Assembly (NCBI GenBank): GCA_049794535.1
Contig: JBARCX010000332.1
Span: 1 to 7,239, forward strand
Direction of reading: 5' to 3'
Length of the DNA: 7,239 bases
Source of the DNA: JBARCX01 sp049794535
GTDB lineage: Bacteria; Pseudomonadota; Gammaproteobacteria; Xanthomonadales; Rhodanobacteraceae
Below are positions 1-6,275 of the stretch, one piece after another. Within the stretch, counting starts at the first letter, position 1. Every line of letters starts with the position of its first letter. The translations under genes and the position numbers were made by a program. The notes beneath the pieces were generated by a model. The model had not been told where the DNA came from, searched no databases, and worked only from the letters and a program-made list of their open reading frames with translations.

Positions 1-30
1 AACGCCTCCCGGGAAACCGGGAGGCGTTTT
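1..30. terminator. Intrinsic terminator hairpin, possibly bidirectional
   Basis: Positions 1-12 and 17-28 are perfect reverse complements, giving a GC-rich 12-bp stem closed by a GAAA tetraloop. On the plus strand the stem runs into TTTT (27-30), then GATTTG, so it is a textbook Rho-independent terminator for a rightward gene lying left of the window. Read on the minus strand, it begins about 30 bases after the manC stop codon and is preceded by AAAA. Its possible U-tract on that strand falls outside the window. It probably ends the rfb-manC transcript as well, which would make it a shared terminator between convergent genes. The hairpin is certain; the direction is inferred. Confidence 0.85.
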
Positions 31-59
31 GATTTGTAGCTATCGGATGATTGGATGGT

Positions 60-1472
60 TCAGGCGCGGCCGTACACGTCGTCGAAGCGCACGATGTCGT
101 CCTCACCAAGGTAGCTTCCGGATTGCACTTCGATTAGTTCCAGCGGCATCTTGCCGGGGTTGCGCAAGCGATGCACGCTGCCCAATGGAATGTAGGTGCT
201 CTGGTTTTCACCAAGCAGGAACACTTTGTCATCACAGGTGACCTCGGCAGTACCCGAGACCACAATCCAATGCTCCGCACGGTGATGGTGCTTCTGCAAG
301 CTAAGGCTCGCACCAGGCTTCACCACGATGCGTTTGACCTGGAAGCGTCCGCCGGCTTCCAGCGAGTCGTAGCTGCCCCACGGACGATGTACGACACGGT
401 GAAACGAGTGCTCACTTCGGCCGGAGGCTTTGAGCTGGTCCACGATTTTCTTGACGTCTTGTGCGGCATCGCGGTGCGCCACCAGGGTGGCGTCCGGCGT
501 GGTCACAACGACTAAGTCATCCACGCCCACCGTAGCGATGAGATGACGGTCGTGTGAGCGCAACAGCGAGTTGCGTGTATTAACGGTGAGGGTATCCCCT
601 TCACGCATATTGCCCAGCTCGTCGCGTTCGCCAGACAGCCAAAGCGCGGACCACGAGCCGATATCGCTCCATGCACAGCTGACGGAGATGACTGCGGCAC
701 GCGTGGTCTTTTCCATGACGGCGTAGTCGATGGAGTTGTCAGGTACCTTGGCGAAGGCGTCCTTATTGACGCGTACGAAATCCAGATCGTTGTGCGCCGA
801 AGCGTGTGCTTCGCGTACGGCAGCGAGCATTTCAGGCGCGTGTTCGCTGAGTTCTTCCAGATAACGCGAGGCCTTGAACAGGAACATGCCGGAGTTCCAG
901 TCGTAGCCACCATCGGCGAGGTAGGACTCGGCGGTAGCCGGATCCGGCTTCTCGACAAAACGCTCGACGTGAAATGCATTCTGATCGATGGGGTTGGCGC
1001 GGCGGATGTAGCCGAACCCAGTTTCCGCGCGATCGGGGCGGATGCCAAACGTAGCGAGCCAGCCTTGCGTCGCTACGGGCAGCGCGCGTTGGACGGCCTC
1101 GACGAAACTGTCGGTATCGCCGATCAAGTGATCGGCTGGTAGCACCAGTAGTAGCGCATCGGGATCGCGCTTGAGGGCTTCTAATGCACCAAGGGCGATG
1201 GCCGGCGCTGTGTTGCGCGCTAACGGCTCAAGCACGATGGTGGCGCCTTCGATGCCTGATTCGAGCAATTGCTCGGCGGCTAGGAACCGATGGTCTTCGC
1301 TAGCCACTACGATGGGAGGGGCTACATCAGGCAGTCGCTGGGTGCGTTCAATGGTCTGCTGGAACAACGTTCCGTGACCGGTAAGTGATAGGAACTGCTT
1401 GGGCAGATTCTTGCGTGAGACCGGCCACAGGCGTGTGCCGCTACCGCCGCTGAGGATAAGGGGAATCAGCAT
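60..1472 (-). CDS. manC: Mannose-1-phosphate guanylyltransferase / mannose-6-phosphate isomerase (ManC/XanB/AlgA family)
   Basis: This 470-residue protein has the usual length of the bifunctional type II enzyme. The N-terminal nucleotidyltransferase domain has the GSGTRLWP loop (about residues 10-17) followed by KQF, LPADH near 111-115 and FVEKP at 172-176. It makes GDP-mannose from mannose-1-phosphate and GTP. The C-terminal cupin domain (about 355-465) carries the phosphomannose isomerase motif QKHHHRAEHW (393-402) and GENQSTYIP (421-429), which isomerises fructose-6-phosphate and mannose-6-phosphate. The protein is cytosolic and supplies GDP-mannose for LPS or exopolysaccharide. It is the last gene of the run, 3 bases after the rfbD stop, and is probably cotranscribed. 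The Shine-Dalgarno is weak. No phosphomannomutase gene is present in the window, and that enzyme would be needed to link the two activities. In xanthomonads this gene is usually called xanB. Confidence 0.96.
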   Translation of the reverse strand: MLIPLILSGGSGTRLWPVSRKNLPKQFLSLTGHGTLFQQTIERTQRLPDVAPPIVVASEDHRFLAAEQLLESGIEGATIVLEPLARNTAPAIALGALEALKRDPDALLLVLPADHLIGDTDSFVEAVQRALPVATQGWLATFGIRPDRAETGFGYIRRANPIDQNAFHVERFVEKPDPATAESYLADGGYDWNSGMFLFKASRYLEELSEHAPEMLAAVREAHASAHNDLDFVRVNKDAFAKVPDNSIDYAVMEKTTRAAVISVSCAWSDIGSWSALWLSGERDELGNMREGDTLTVNTRNSLLRSHDRHLIATVGVDDLVVVTTPDATLVAHRDAAQDVKKIVDQLKASGRSEHSFHRVVHRPWGSYDSLEAGGRFQVKRIVVKPGASLSLQKHHHRAEHWIVVSGTAEVTCDDKVFLLGENQSTYIPLGSVHRLRNPGKMPLELIEVQSGSYLGEDDIVRFDDVYGRA

Positions 1473-1475
1473 GGT

Positions 1476-2411
1476 TCAACGGACCTGAGTGGAGAGCGTC
1501 TCGATGACATTGCGCAGGCCTTCCTGCCAGTCTGGCAGAGGATAGCCGAAGCGCTGCACGAAGCCGCTGTTGTCAAGCACCGACCAGGCGGGGCGCTTGG
1601 CGGGGGTGGGGAAATCGACGGTATCAATGGGCACCACACGCGGTTTCTGTGCGATCAGACCACGCGCGTTGGCTACATCAAAGATAGCTGAGGCGAATCC
1701 GTGCCAGCTGGTGTAACCACTGGCAACCAGATGATACGTGCCCTGCATCTGCTGGCGTTGTGCTGCATTGGCATTCTGCCATGCGTCCAGCGCTGCGAGT
1801 GTGGCGTGCACGATGAGTGCAGTGCTGGTGGGTGCACCGTGCTGGTCAGCAACCACGCGCAGTTCGTCGCGCTCGGCGCCGAGACGCAGCATGGTGCGCA
1901 GAAAGTTATTGCCATGTGGCGCGTATACCCATGCGGTGCGCAGGATTAGGTGAGCGGCGCCGCCGGCACGCAAGGCTTGTTCGCCGGCTAGCTTGCTGCG
2001 GCCGTAGGCACCTAATGGATCGGTGGGGGCGCCAATGGGATACGGTTGGGAAGCCTGTCCATCGAACACGTAGTCGGTGGAGTAATGCACCACCAGCGCA
2101 TCATGTGCCGCCGCCCATTTACCAAGCAACCCAACCGCCGCACCATTGACGCAGGTGGCGAGCGTTTCTTCCTGCTCGGCGCGGTCGACTGCGGTATAGG
2201 CGGCTGCATTGATGATGAGTTTCGGTTGCAGCCGATCCAGCAGGGCAATGAGCGTCTCAGGCGAAGCCAGGTCGACTACTTCAGCATGTTGCCCGTCAAA
2301 GCGTTGGCCATCACGGCAAGCTGCGACGAGATGGCCACGAATGGCGAGTCCGCCATCGTCTAGAAAGGTACGGCCAAGCTGGCCGTTGGCACCGAGAAGC
2401 AGAATATTCAT
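1476..2411 (-). CDS. rfbD: dTDP-4-dehydrorhamnose reductase
   Basis: This 311-residue short-chain dehydrogenase is also called RmlD. It catalyses the last step of dTDP-L-rhamnose synthesis, the NAD(P)H-dependent reduction of dTDP-4-dehydro-L-rhamnose. The Rossmann loop GANGQLG lies at 7-13 and STDYVFDG at 111-118. The catalytic Tyr136-x3-Lys140 is in YGRSKLAGE, and the C-terminal RPAWSVLD (273-280) is typical of RmlD. Length and motif order match intact family members, and no disruption is visible. Its ATG overlaps the rfbC stop in a 4-base ATGA, so translation is probably coupled. It acts in the cytosol on the RfbC product. Confidence 0.96.
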   Translation of the reverse strand: MNILLLGANGQLGRTFLDDGGLAIRGHLVAACRDGQRFDGQHAEVVDLASPETLIALLDRLQPKLIINAAAYTAVDRAEQEETLATCVNGAAVGLLGKWAAAHDALVVHYSTDYVFDGQASQPYPIGAPTDPLGAYGRSKLAGEQALRAGGAAHLILRTAWVYAPHGNNFLRTMLRLGAERDELRVVADQHGAPTSTALIVHATLAALDAWQNANAAQRQQMQGTYHLVASGYTSWHGFASAIFDVANARGLIAQKPRVVPIDTVDFPTPAKRPAWSVLDNSGFVQRFGYPLPDWQEGLRNVIETLSTQVR

Positions 2412-2956
2412 GCCGGCAGGCGTTCAGCGGCAACGTCGGCCAATAGCGGGGCTTTGGCATCCTTATCCGACAGCAGTGGCGCGCTCAGTGGCCAGTCGAT
2501 ACCGATGGCTGCGTCGTTCCAGCGGATACTGGCATCAGCCTTGGCGTCGTAGAGCGCGGTGCACTGGTAACTAAACGTAGCGAATTCCGACAGTACGCAG
2601 AAGCCGTGCGCAAAACCTTCGGGTATCCAGAAATGTCGGTGGTTTTCAGCAGAGAGCATCATGCCAGCCCATTGGCCGAACGTAGGCGAGCCACGACGGA
2701 CGTCGACAGCAACGTCATATACTTCGCCTTCTAGCACGCTGACCAGCTTGCCCTGCGGGTTCGGCCACTGATAATGCAGGCCGCGCAGTACGCCTTTGCT
2801 GGAACGTGAGACATTGGCCTGCACAAAGCGGTTGCGAATGCCGGCCGCGTGGTACTTCTCTTCGTTATAGCTTTCGTAGAAGAAACCTCGCGCATCGCCG
2901 AATACCTGCGGTTCGATGACTACTGCGCCGGGCAGGGAGGTCTGGATCACTTTCAT
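2408..2956 (-). CDS. rfbC: dTDP-4-dehydrorhamnose 3,5-epimerase
   Basis: This 182-residue cupin-fold epimerase (RmlC) converts dTDP-4-dehydro-6-deoxy-D-glucose to the L-rhamno configuration. Family landmarks are the RGFFYESYN segment near 23-31, VLRGLHYQ with the likely catalytic base His61, GEVYDVAVDVRRGSPTFG (77-94), and IPEGFAHGF at 111-119. Tyr136 and the SDKD segment (163-166) are also typical. The frame stays open upstream to 3088, but that 44-residue extension lies inside rfbA and does not look like RmlC. The start at 2956 begins with MKVIQTSLPG as in the family, follows an AGGGA Shine-Dalgarno about 8 bases upstream, and gives a 4-base ATGA overlap with the rfbA stop. Its own stop overlaps the rfbD start in the same way. 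Confidence 0.96.
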   Translation of the reverse strand: MKVIQTSLPGAVVIEPQVFGDARGFFYESYNEEKYHAAGIRNRFVQANVSRSSKGVLRGLHYQWPNPQGKLVSVLEGEVYDVAVDVRRGSPTFGQWAGMMLSAENHRHFWIPEGFAHGFCVLSEFATFSYQCTALYDAKADASIRWNDAAIGIDWPLSAPLLSDKDAKAPLLADVAAERLPA

Positions 2957-3840
2957 CGTACGTGTCCCTGGGCTACGAGTTGCTGCAGATATTGGCCATA
3001 ACCCGTTTTGGCCAATGGCGCCGCTAACCGCAGCAATTGCTCGGCATCGATCCAGCCATTGAGGAAGGCAATCTCTTCTGGGCAGCACACTTTCAGGCCT
3101 TGGCGGTTCTCAATGGTTTCGATGTAGTTTCCCGCCTCCATGAGTGACTCGTGCGTGCCGGTGTCGAGCCAGGCAAACCCGCGACCGAGTTGTTCGAGGT
3201 GCAGCGAGCCATCTTCAAGGTAGCGACGGTTGAGATCGGTGATCTCAAGCTCGCCACGTGGCGATGGCTTCAGTTCCGCAGCGTAATCGCATACACGATG
3301 GTCGTAGAAATACAGGCCGGTGACCGCGTAGTGCGACTTCGGTTTGGCAGGTTTCTCCTCGAGTCCGATCACGCGGCCACTGGTATCGAACTCGGCCACG
3401 CCATAGCGCTCCGGATCTTTTACCCAGTAGCCGAAAACCGTCGCACCCTGTTCGCGCGCTGCCGCGCGCTTGAAACGCTCAGTTAGGCCAACACCGTAGA
3501 AGATGTTGTCGCCGAGCACCAGGCAACTGGGATCCTTGCCGATGAAGTCGCGACCGATCAGAAAGGCCTGTGCGAGGCCATCAGGTGAGGGCTGTACTGC
3601 ATAGCGGATGTCTATGCCCCATTGCGAGCCATCGCCAAGCAGCCGCTGGAATAGCGCTTGCTCATGAGGTGTGTTGATTACCAGTACTTGGCGGATGCCG
3701 GCTAGCATCAGTGTGGCTAATGGGTAGTAGATCATCGGCTTGTCGTATACCGGCAGCAGCTGCTTGCTGACTGCCTGGGTGATCGGATAGAGCCGTGTGC
3801 CGGAGCCGCCGGCGAGGATAATGCCCTTATGTGAACTCAT
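2953..3840 (-). CDS. rfbA: Glucose-1-phosphate thymidylyltransferase
   Basis: This 295-residue protein (RmlA) joins glucose-1-phosphate and dTTP to give dTDP-glucose, the entry step of dTDP-rhamnose synthesis. It shows the sugar nucleotidyltransferase loop GGSGTRLYP (11-19) followed by SKQLLPVYDKP (25-34). LGDNIFYG (109-116) contains the probable metal-binding Asp111. EEKP lies at 161-164, GELEITDLN at 196-204, and WLDTGTHESL at 224-233. Length and motif set are complete. It overlaps the rfbB stop by 4 bases (ATGA), and a GGAG lies about 11 bases before the start. RmlA is classically inhibited by dTDP-L-rhamnose, so flux may be set here; that is family knowledge and cannot be read from this sequence. 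Confidence 0.97.
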   Translation of the reverse strand: MSSHKGIILAGGSGTRLYPITQAVSKQLLPVYDKPMIYYPLATLMLAGIRQVLVINTPHEQALFQRLLGDGSQWGIDIRYAVQPSPDGLAQAFLIGRDFIGKDPSCLVLGDNIFYGVGLTERFKRAAAREQGATVFGYWVKDPERYGVAEFDTSGRVIGLEEKPAKPKSHYAVTGLYFYDHRVCDYAAELKPSPRGELEITDLNRRYLEDGSLHLEQLGRGFAWLDTGTHESLMEAGNYIETIENRQGLKVCCPEEIAFLNGWIDAEQLLRLAAPLAKTGYGQYLQQLVAQGHVR

Positions 3841-4907
3841 GAGCCTAGGCGCTCCATTCGGTAGCTTCCATCAAGCACGCGTTGTGTCCACGACTGATTG
3901 GCGAGATACCAGTCCACGGTTTGTGCGATGCCGCTCTCGAAGGTTTGCGAAGGCTGCCAACCCAGTTCGCGCTGCAACTTGCTAGAGTCGATCGCGTAAC
4001 GGCGATCATGACCTGGGCGATCCTTAACGAAGGTAATGAGTGACTCTCGGCTGCGGCCATCAGCCAGTGGTCGGCGCGCATCCAGCAGGGTGCAGATGGT
4101 TTTCACCACGGTGATGTTTTCGCGCTCGGCGTTGCCACCCACGTTATAGGTTTCACCCACACGACCTGCTTCCAGTACGCGACGGATCGCACTGCAATGG
4201 TCGCCCACAAATAGCCAGTCGCGGATATTTAGCCCATCGCCATAAACCGGCAGAGACTCGCCGGCCAATGCTTTCTGGATGATCAGTGGGATCAGCTTTT
4301 CGGGGAATTGGTACGGCCCATAGTTGTTCGAGCAGTTAGTGGTAAGGGTGGGCAGGCCATACGTGTGGTGGAACGCGCGTACCAAGTGGTCGGATGCAGC
4401 CTTGGATGCCGAGTAGGGTGAGTTTGGTGCGTACGCGGTGGTCTCGGTGAACTTGCCCTCCGCACCCAGCGAGCCATATACCTCGTCAGTGGATACGTGT
4501 AGGAAGCGAAATGCAGCGCGGGCGTCACCCTTGAGCCCTCGCCAGTAGTCGCGGGCGCATTCGAGCAGGCCCAGCGTGCCGACGACGTTTGTTTCGACGA
4601 ACTCGGCCGGGCCATCGATCGAGCGGTCGACGTGTGATTCGGCCGCGAAGTTCACGATCGCATCAGGGCGGTGTTCGGCAAGTAGCTTTGCTACCCATGC
4701 ACGGTTCCCGATATCGCCTTGTACGAACACGTGCCGATCATCACCTTGTAGTGAGGCCAGGGTATCCAGGTTGCCTGCGTAGGTAAGCTTGTCGAGGTTG
4801 ATCACCCGCAGGCCATCGGTCACCGCCTGCAGCACGAAGTTCGCGCCAATGAAACCGGCGCCGCCGGTGACAAGAAGGGTCTTGGACCCAGGGGGGATGA
4901 GGTTCAT
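3837..4907 (-). CDS. rfbB: dTDP-glucose 4,6-dehydratase
   Basis: This protein (RmlB) removes water from dTDP-glucose to give dTDP-4-dehydro-6-deoxyglucose, using tightly bound NAD+. With the ATG at 4907 it is 356 residues, which fits the family. The NAD-binding TGGAGFIG is at 14-21 and the catalytic Thr140-Asp141-Glu142 sits in HVSTDEVYGS. Tyr165-x3-Lys169 is in NSPYSASKA, NNYGPYQFPEKLIP lies at 194-207, and RPGHDRRYAID at 297-307. A GTG at 4988 could add 27 residues, but these resemble no RmlB N-terminus, whereas MNLIPPGSKTLLVTGG puts the Rossmann strand where expected. It is the first gene of the rfbBACD-manC run, and its promoter is expected within 4908-5105. Confidence 0.96.
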   Translation of the reverse strand: MNLIPPGSKTLLVTGGAGFIGANFVLQAVTDGLRVINLDKLTYAGNLDTLASLQGDDRHVFVQGDIGNRAWVAKLLAEHRPDAIVNFAAESHVDRSIDGPAEFVETNVVGTLGLLECARDYWRGLKGDARAAFRFLHVSTDEVYGSLGAEGKFTETTAYAPNSPYSASKAASDHLVRAFHHTYGLPTLTTNCSNNYGPYQFPEKLIPLIIQKALAGESLPVYGDGLNIRDWLFVGDHCSAIRRVLEAGRVGETYNVGGNAERENITVVKTICTLLDARRPLADGRSRESLITFVKDRPGHDRRYAIDSSKLQRELGWQPSQTFESGIAQTVDWYLANQSWTQRVLDGSYRMERLGS

Positions 4908-4975
4908 CAATTTCGTCCGTGTCTCGACATCGAGGATGTGGCAGCGGCGCAAGTACTGCGCTGTGTATTTCCTAA

Positions 4976-5004
4976 ATGATGCCTGCACTTGCCACTACAA
5001 CCAA
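4976..5004 (-). promoter_or_regulatory. Weak candidate promoter for rfbBACD-manC
   Basis: On the minus strand TTGGTT (4999-5004) and CATCAT (4976-4981) are separated by 17 bases, about 62 bases upstream of the rfbB ATG after allowing for a start site near 4969. Matches to the sigma-70 hexamers are 3/6 and 4/6. The position is right for the first gene of an operon, but the hexamers are poor and nothing else in the gap is clearly better. Confidence 0.2.
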
Positions 5005-5067
5005 GAGCTGTGAGCGCCAGTTGCGGTGGATTCACCATGTCCCTTTCGAGTGATTTCGGCTGTGTAT

Positions 5068-5094
5068 CCCGGTGGACAGCTATCCAGTCCTGGG
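5068..5094. repeat. Nested inverted repeat between sulfotransferase and rfbB
   Basis: CCC (5068-5070) pairs with GGG (5092-5094), and GGAC (5074-5077) with GTCC (5087-5090). Within the same stretch TGGACAGCTATCCA (5073-5086) is a palindrome over 12 of 14 bases. It lies about 12 bases beyond the sulfotransferase stop codon. No T-run follows on either strand, so it is not a classical intrinsic terminator. It could be a processing or pausing hairpin, or an operator upstream of rfbB. The repeat is visible; a role is a guess. Confidence 0.4.
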
Positions 5095-5105
5095 TAATCT
5101 AATGT

Positions 5106-5894
5106 CTAACCTGCGTTGATCTGAAGCTGTTGAGCGGCTCGGCCGAGCGTGGTGCGCGCATGGTTGTACAACGCCAGATCAAGCTGGTTGGCATCCATGA
5201 ATGCATCGTAAAGTGATTCGCCCAGCATATCCCGCAGCCGGCTTACCTTGTCATCGATGGTAGCGTCGTCACAGTTTGTTGCATTTTCCCAACAATGGAA
5301 GAACTCCAGGTTGGGCAACATGGGGCCGTACTTGGCTTGGAACACCTTGATGGACAACTCGAAATGCTCAACTACACCGGCCACGCCCCATTCGGAAAGT
5401 AGCTGGCAGGCCTGGTCGAGGTCATTGCCATCTGCGTTTGCGTCGAGAATGTTGTCACAGCGCCAGGATGCATCCGATAGATGTACAACTTGATAGTCGC
5501 GAATGACGATGCTGCCAGACTCTTTGCGAAGCACCCATCGTTCTATGTAGTCCTTGAAATCCATCGTTTGGGCGATGTCTGAAAAGGGCAGGTCTGCATT
5601 CTTACGAGTGAACTGATACACGGAGTAGGCGCGTAGCAAGGGGTGTCGGATAAAAACTATGGGTAAGCAGTTGGAATGAGGGAGTGGCGGGCGTGCTAAG
5701 TGGCTGGATATGGCAACTAGATGCCTGTTTTTATTTATAAATGTGGATAGCTTTTCGCTGGATTGGATAGCATGTGCGTGCGGTCCTTCAAATGTGCCCC
5801 AGCGCCCACCAAAGGAGCGATGCAGACTCAAGTCGACACTGGTTCCGGCGTTCTTGAAAATGTGGTAGTGGATCAGGGTATGGTGATCAGTCAT
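5106..5894 (-). CDS. Sulfotransferase-like protein (PAPS-dependent, family-2 type)
   Basis: The 262-residue product has two motifs expected of PAPS-dependent sulfotransferases. HIFKNAGTS (11-19), following a short hydrophobic strand, resembles the 5'-phosphosulfate-binding loop with its conserved Lys (Lys14). IVFIRHPLLRAYSVY (79-93) matches the 3'-phosphate-binding strand and helix, with Arg83 and Ser91 as likely contacts. No signal peptide or membrane helix is apparent, so it is probably cytosolic. The best family guess is the Sulfotransfer_2-like group, which sulfates carbohydrates. Position beside nucleotide-sugar genes suggests an LPS or polysaccharide acceptor, but the acceptor cannot be read from the sequence. 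The ATG at 5894 leaves only nine residues before the first motif; no strong Shine-Dalgarno precedes it. Parts, especially 5700-5760, look more AT-rich than the rfb genes, consistent with accessory acquisition. The tandem Pho-box-like sites at 6069-6119 point towards this gene. Confidence 0.78.
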   Translation of the reverse strand: MTDHHTLIHYHIFKNAGTSVDLSLHRSFGGRWGTFEGPHAHAIQSSEKLSTFINKNRHLVAISSHLARPPLPHSNCLPIVFIRHPLLRAYSVYQFTRKNADLPFSDIAQTMDFKDYIERWVLRKESGSIVIRDYQVVHLSDASWRCDNILDANADGNDLDQACQLLSEWGVAGVVEHFELSIKVFQAKYGPMLPNLEFFHCWENATNCDDATIDDKVSRLRDMLGESLYDAFMDANQLDLALYNHARTTLGRAAQQLQINAG

Positions 5895-6068
5895 TAGATT
5901 CGGTCTATTGAATTTGTATTTGTGATCGAATCGGCATATCGCTTGCTTGCACAGTCATCTGCACCGGTATGCAACAGCCCAATGCATCTGCAAGCGGACA
6001 TGGCGGACTTAAAGTTGTGTACGGATTAAGTCAGGGCTGGACACGGAAACGATCCGTATGCGTAGCGG

Positions 6069-6119
6069 TTGACAGCTTGGCGACAGATTCGCAAAGCGAG
6101 AGTGACAGTTCAATGACAG
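6069..6119 (-). promoter_or_regulatory. Tandem Pho-box-like (PhoB) sites oriented towards the sulfotransferase gene
   Basis: Read on the minus strand, the first element is CTGTCAT-TGAA-CTGTCAC (6119 down to 6102). The classical Pho box is two CTGTCAT/C half-sites separated by 4 bases, so both halves match fully. The second element is CTGTCGC-CAAG-CTGTCAA (6086 down to 6069), matching 5/7 and 6/7. The 15 bases between them equal one missing half-site plus two 4-base spacers, so all four half-sites fall on one 11-base grid and one DNA face. A further CTGTCGC half-site (6139 down to 6133) is 20 bases from the first and slightly off register. PhoB and other OmpR-family regulators bind such direct repeats. 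No clear -10 hexamer follows at the expected distance, so the exact promoter is unresolved. Confidence 0.6.
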
Positions 6120-6161
6120 TGACGCAAGATTCGCGACAGGTTCACTCGGGGGACGTTCATG

Positions 6162-6191
6162 TTCAATCGGCGATGTTCACGAATTTATGAA
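6162..6191 (+). promoter_or_regulatory. Weak candidate metB promoter
   Basis: TTCAAT (6162-6167) and TATGAA (6186-6191) are 18 bases apart and match the sigma-70 hexamers at 3/6 and 4/6. A start near 6198 would give a leader of about 78 bases before the ATG at 6276. The putative -10 lies inside the inverted repeat at 6174-6193, which would suit repression by a bound regulator. The hexamers are weak and other placements are possible. Confidence 0.25.
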
Positions 6192-6193
6192 CA
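6174..6193. repeat. Operator-like inverted repeat TGTTCA-N8-TGAACA
   Basis: The perfect 6-bp arms TGTTCA (6174-6179) and TGAACA (6188-6193) flank CGAATTTA, whose central AATT is itself symmetric, so 16 of 20 positions are palindromic. It lies about 85 bases before metB and follows four direct GTTCA copies (6108, 6140, 6155 and 6161). It fits neither the TGAA-N5-TTCA layout of MetR sites nor the AGACGTCT MetJ box. A dimeric repressor or activator of metB is a reasonable guess; the regulator is unknown. Confidence 0.45.
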
Positions 6194-6275
6194 CCCAAGG
6201 ACGCTGGGGGTCGGTTGCAAGGCAGATGCCGGGTAAGATGTGTGTTTAACATCAGGCCAAGCAGGTGCTCGTTGT

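Larger units (their letters stand above)
5895..6275. other. Divergent intergenic region between sulfotransferase and metB
   Basis: This 381-base non-coding stretch separates two divergent genes. From left to right it holds a leader of about 175 bases for the sulfotransferase gene with no convincing promoter hexamers and several TGCA words, including a CATCTGCA direct repeat at 5956-5963 and 5985-5992. The tandem Pho-box-like array follows at 6069-6119. AGATTCGC occurs twice, at 6085-6092 and 6127-6134, 42 bases apart. Next comes a GTTCA-rich stretch ending in an inverted repeat (6174-6193). A small GATGT-N7-ACATC inverted repeat (6237-6253) sits just before the metB Shine-Dalgarno. A plus-strand frame at 5969-6190 is judged spurious. 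Confidence 0.8.

Noticed and set aside
2957..3088. N-terminal extension of rfbC inside rfbA
   Set aside because: It is an out-of-frame reading of the rfbA C-terminus. The 2956 start has a good Shine-Dalgarno and an ATGA overlap.
60..4907. Many long antisense and alternate-frame open frames over the rfb-manC block
   Set aside because: They are expected shadows of high-GC coding sequence. They have no recognisable domains and conflict with intact, well-conserved genes.
4908..4988. N-terminal extension of rfbB from a GTG at 4988
   Set aside because: The 27 extra residues do not match RmlB N-termini. The ATG at 4907 gives the family length and puts the Rossmann motif at residue 14.
4982..4998. 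Sigma-54-like TGGCAAG...GGCA on the minus strand before rfbB
   Set aside because: The GG and GC elements are 9 rather than 10 bases apart, and the downstream element lacks TTGC, so it falls short of the consensus.
6069..6139. CRISPR array or tandem-repeat locus formed by the GACAG repeats
   Set aside because: The repeat unit is only 5-7 bases with 11-base phasing, which is typical of response-regulator sites. There are no long repeats or spacers.
5969..6190. Plus-strand frame of 73 codons in the divergent region
   Set aside because: It has no Shine-Dalgarno, resembles no known protein and spans the repeated regulatory-like sites. Its low-complexity Ser/Asp/Thr run comes from the GACAG repeats.
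6174..6193. Classical MetR or MetJ site upstream of metB
   Set aside because: The half-site order and spacing (TTCA before TGAA, 8-base spacer) do not fit MetR, and no AGACGTCT-type met boxes are present.
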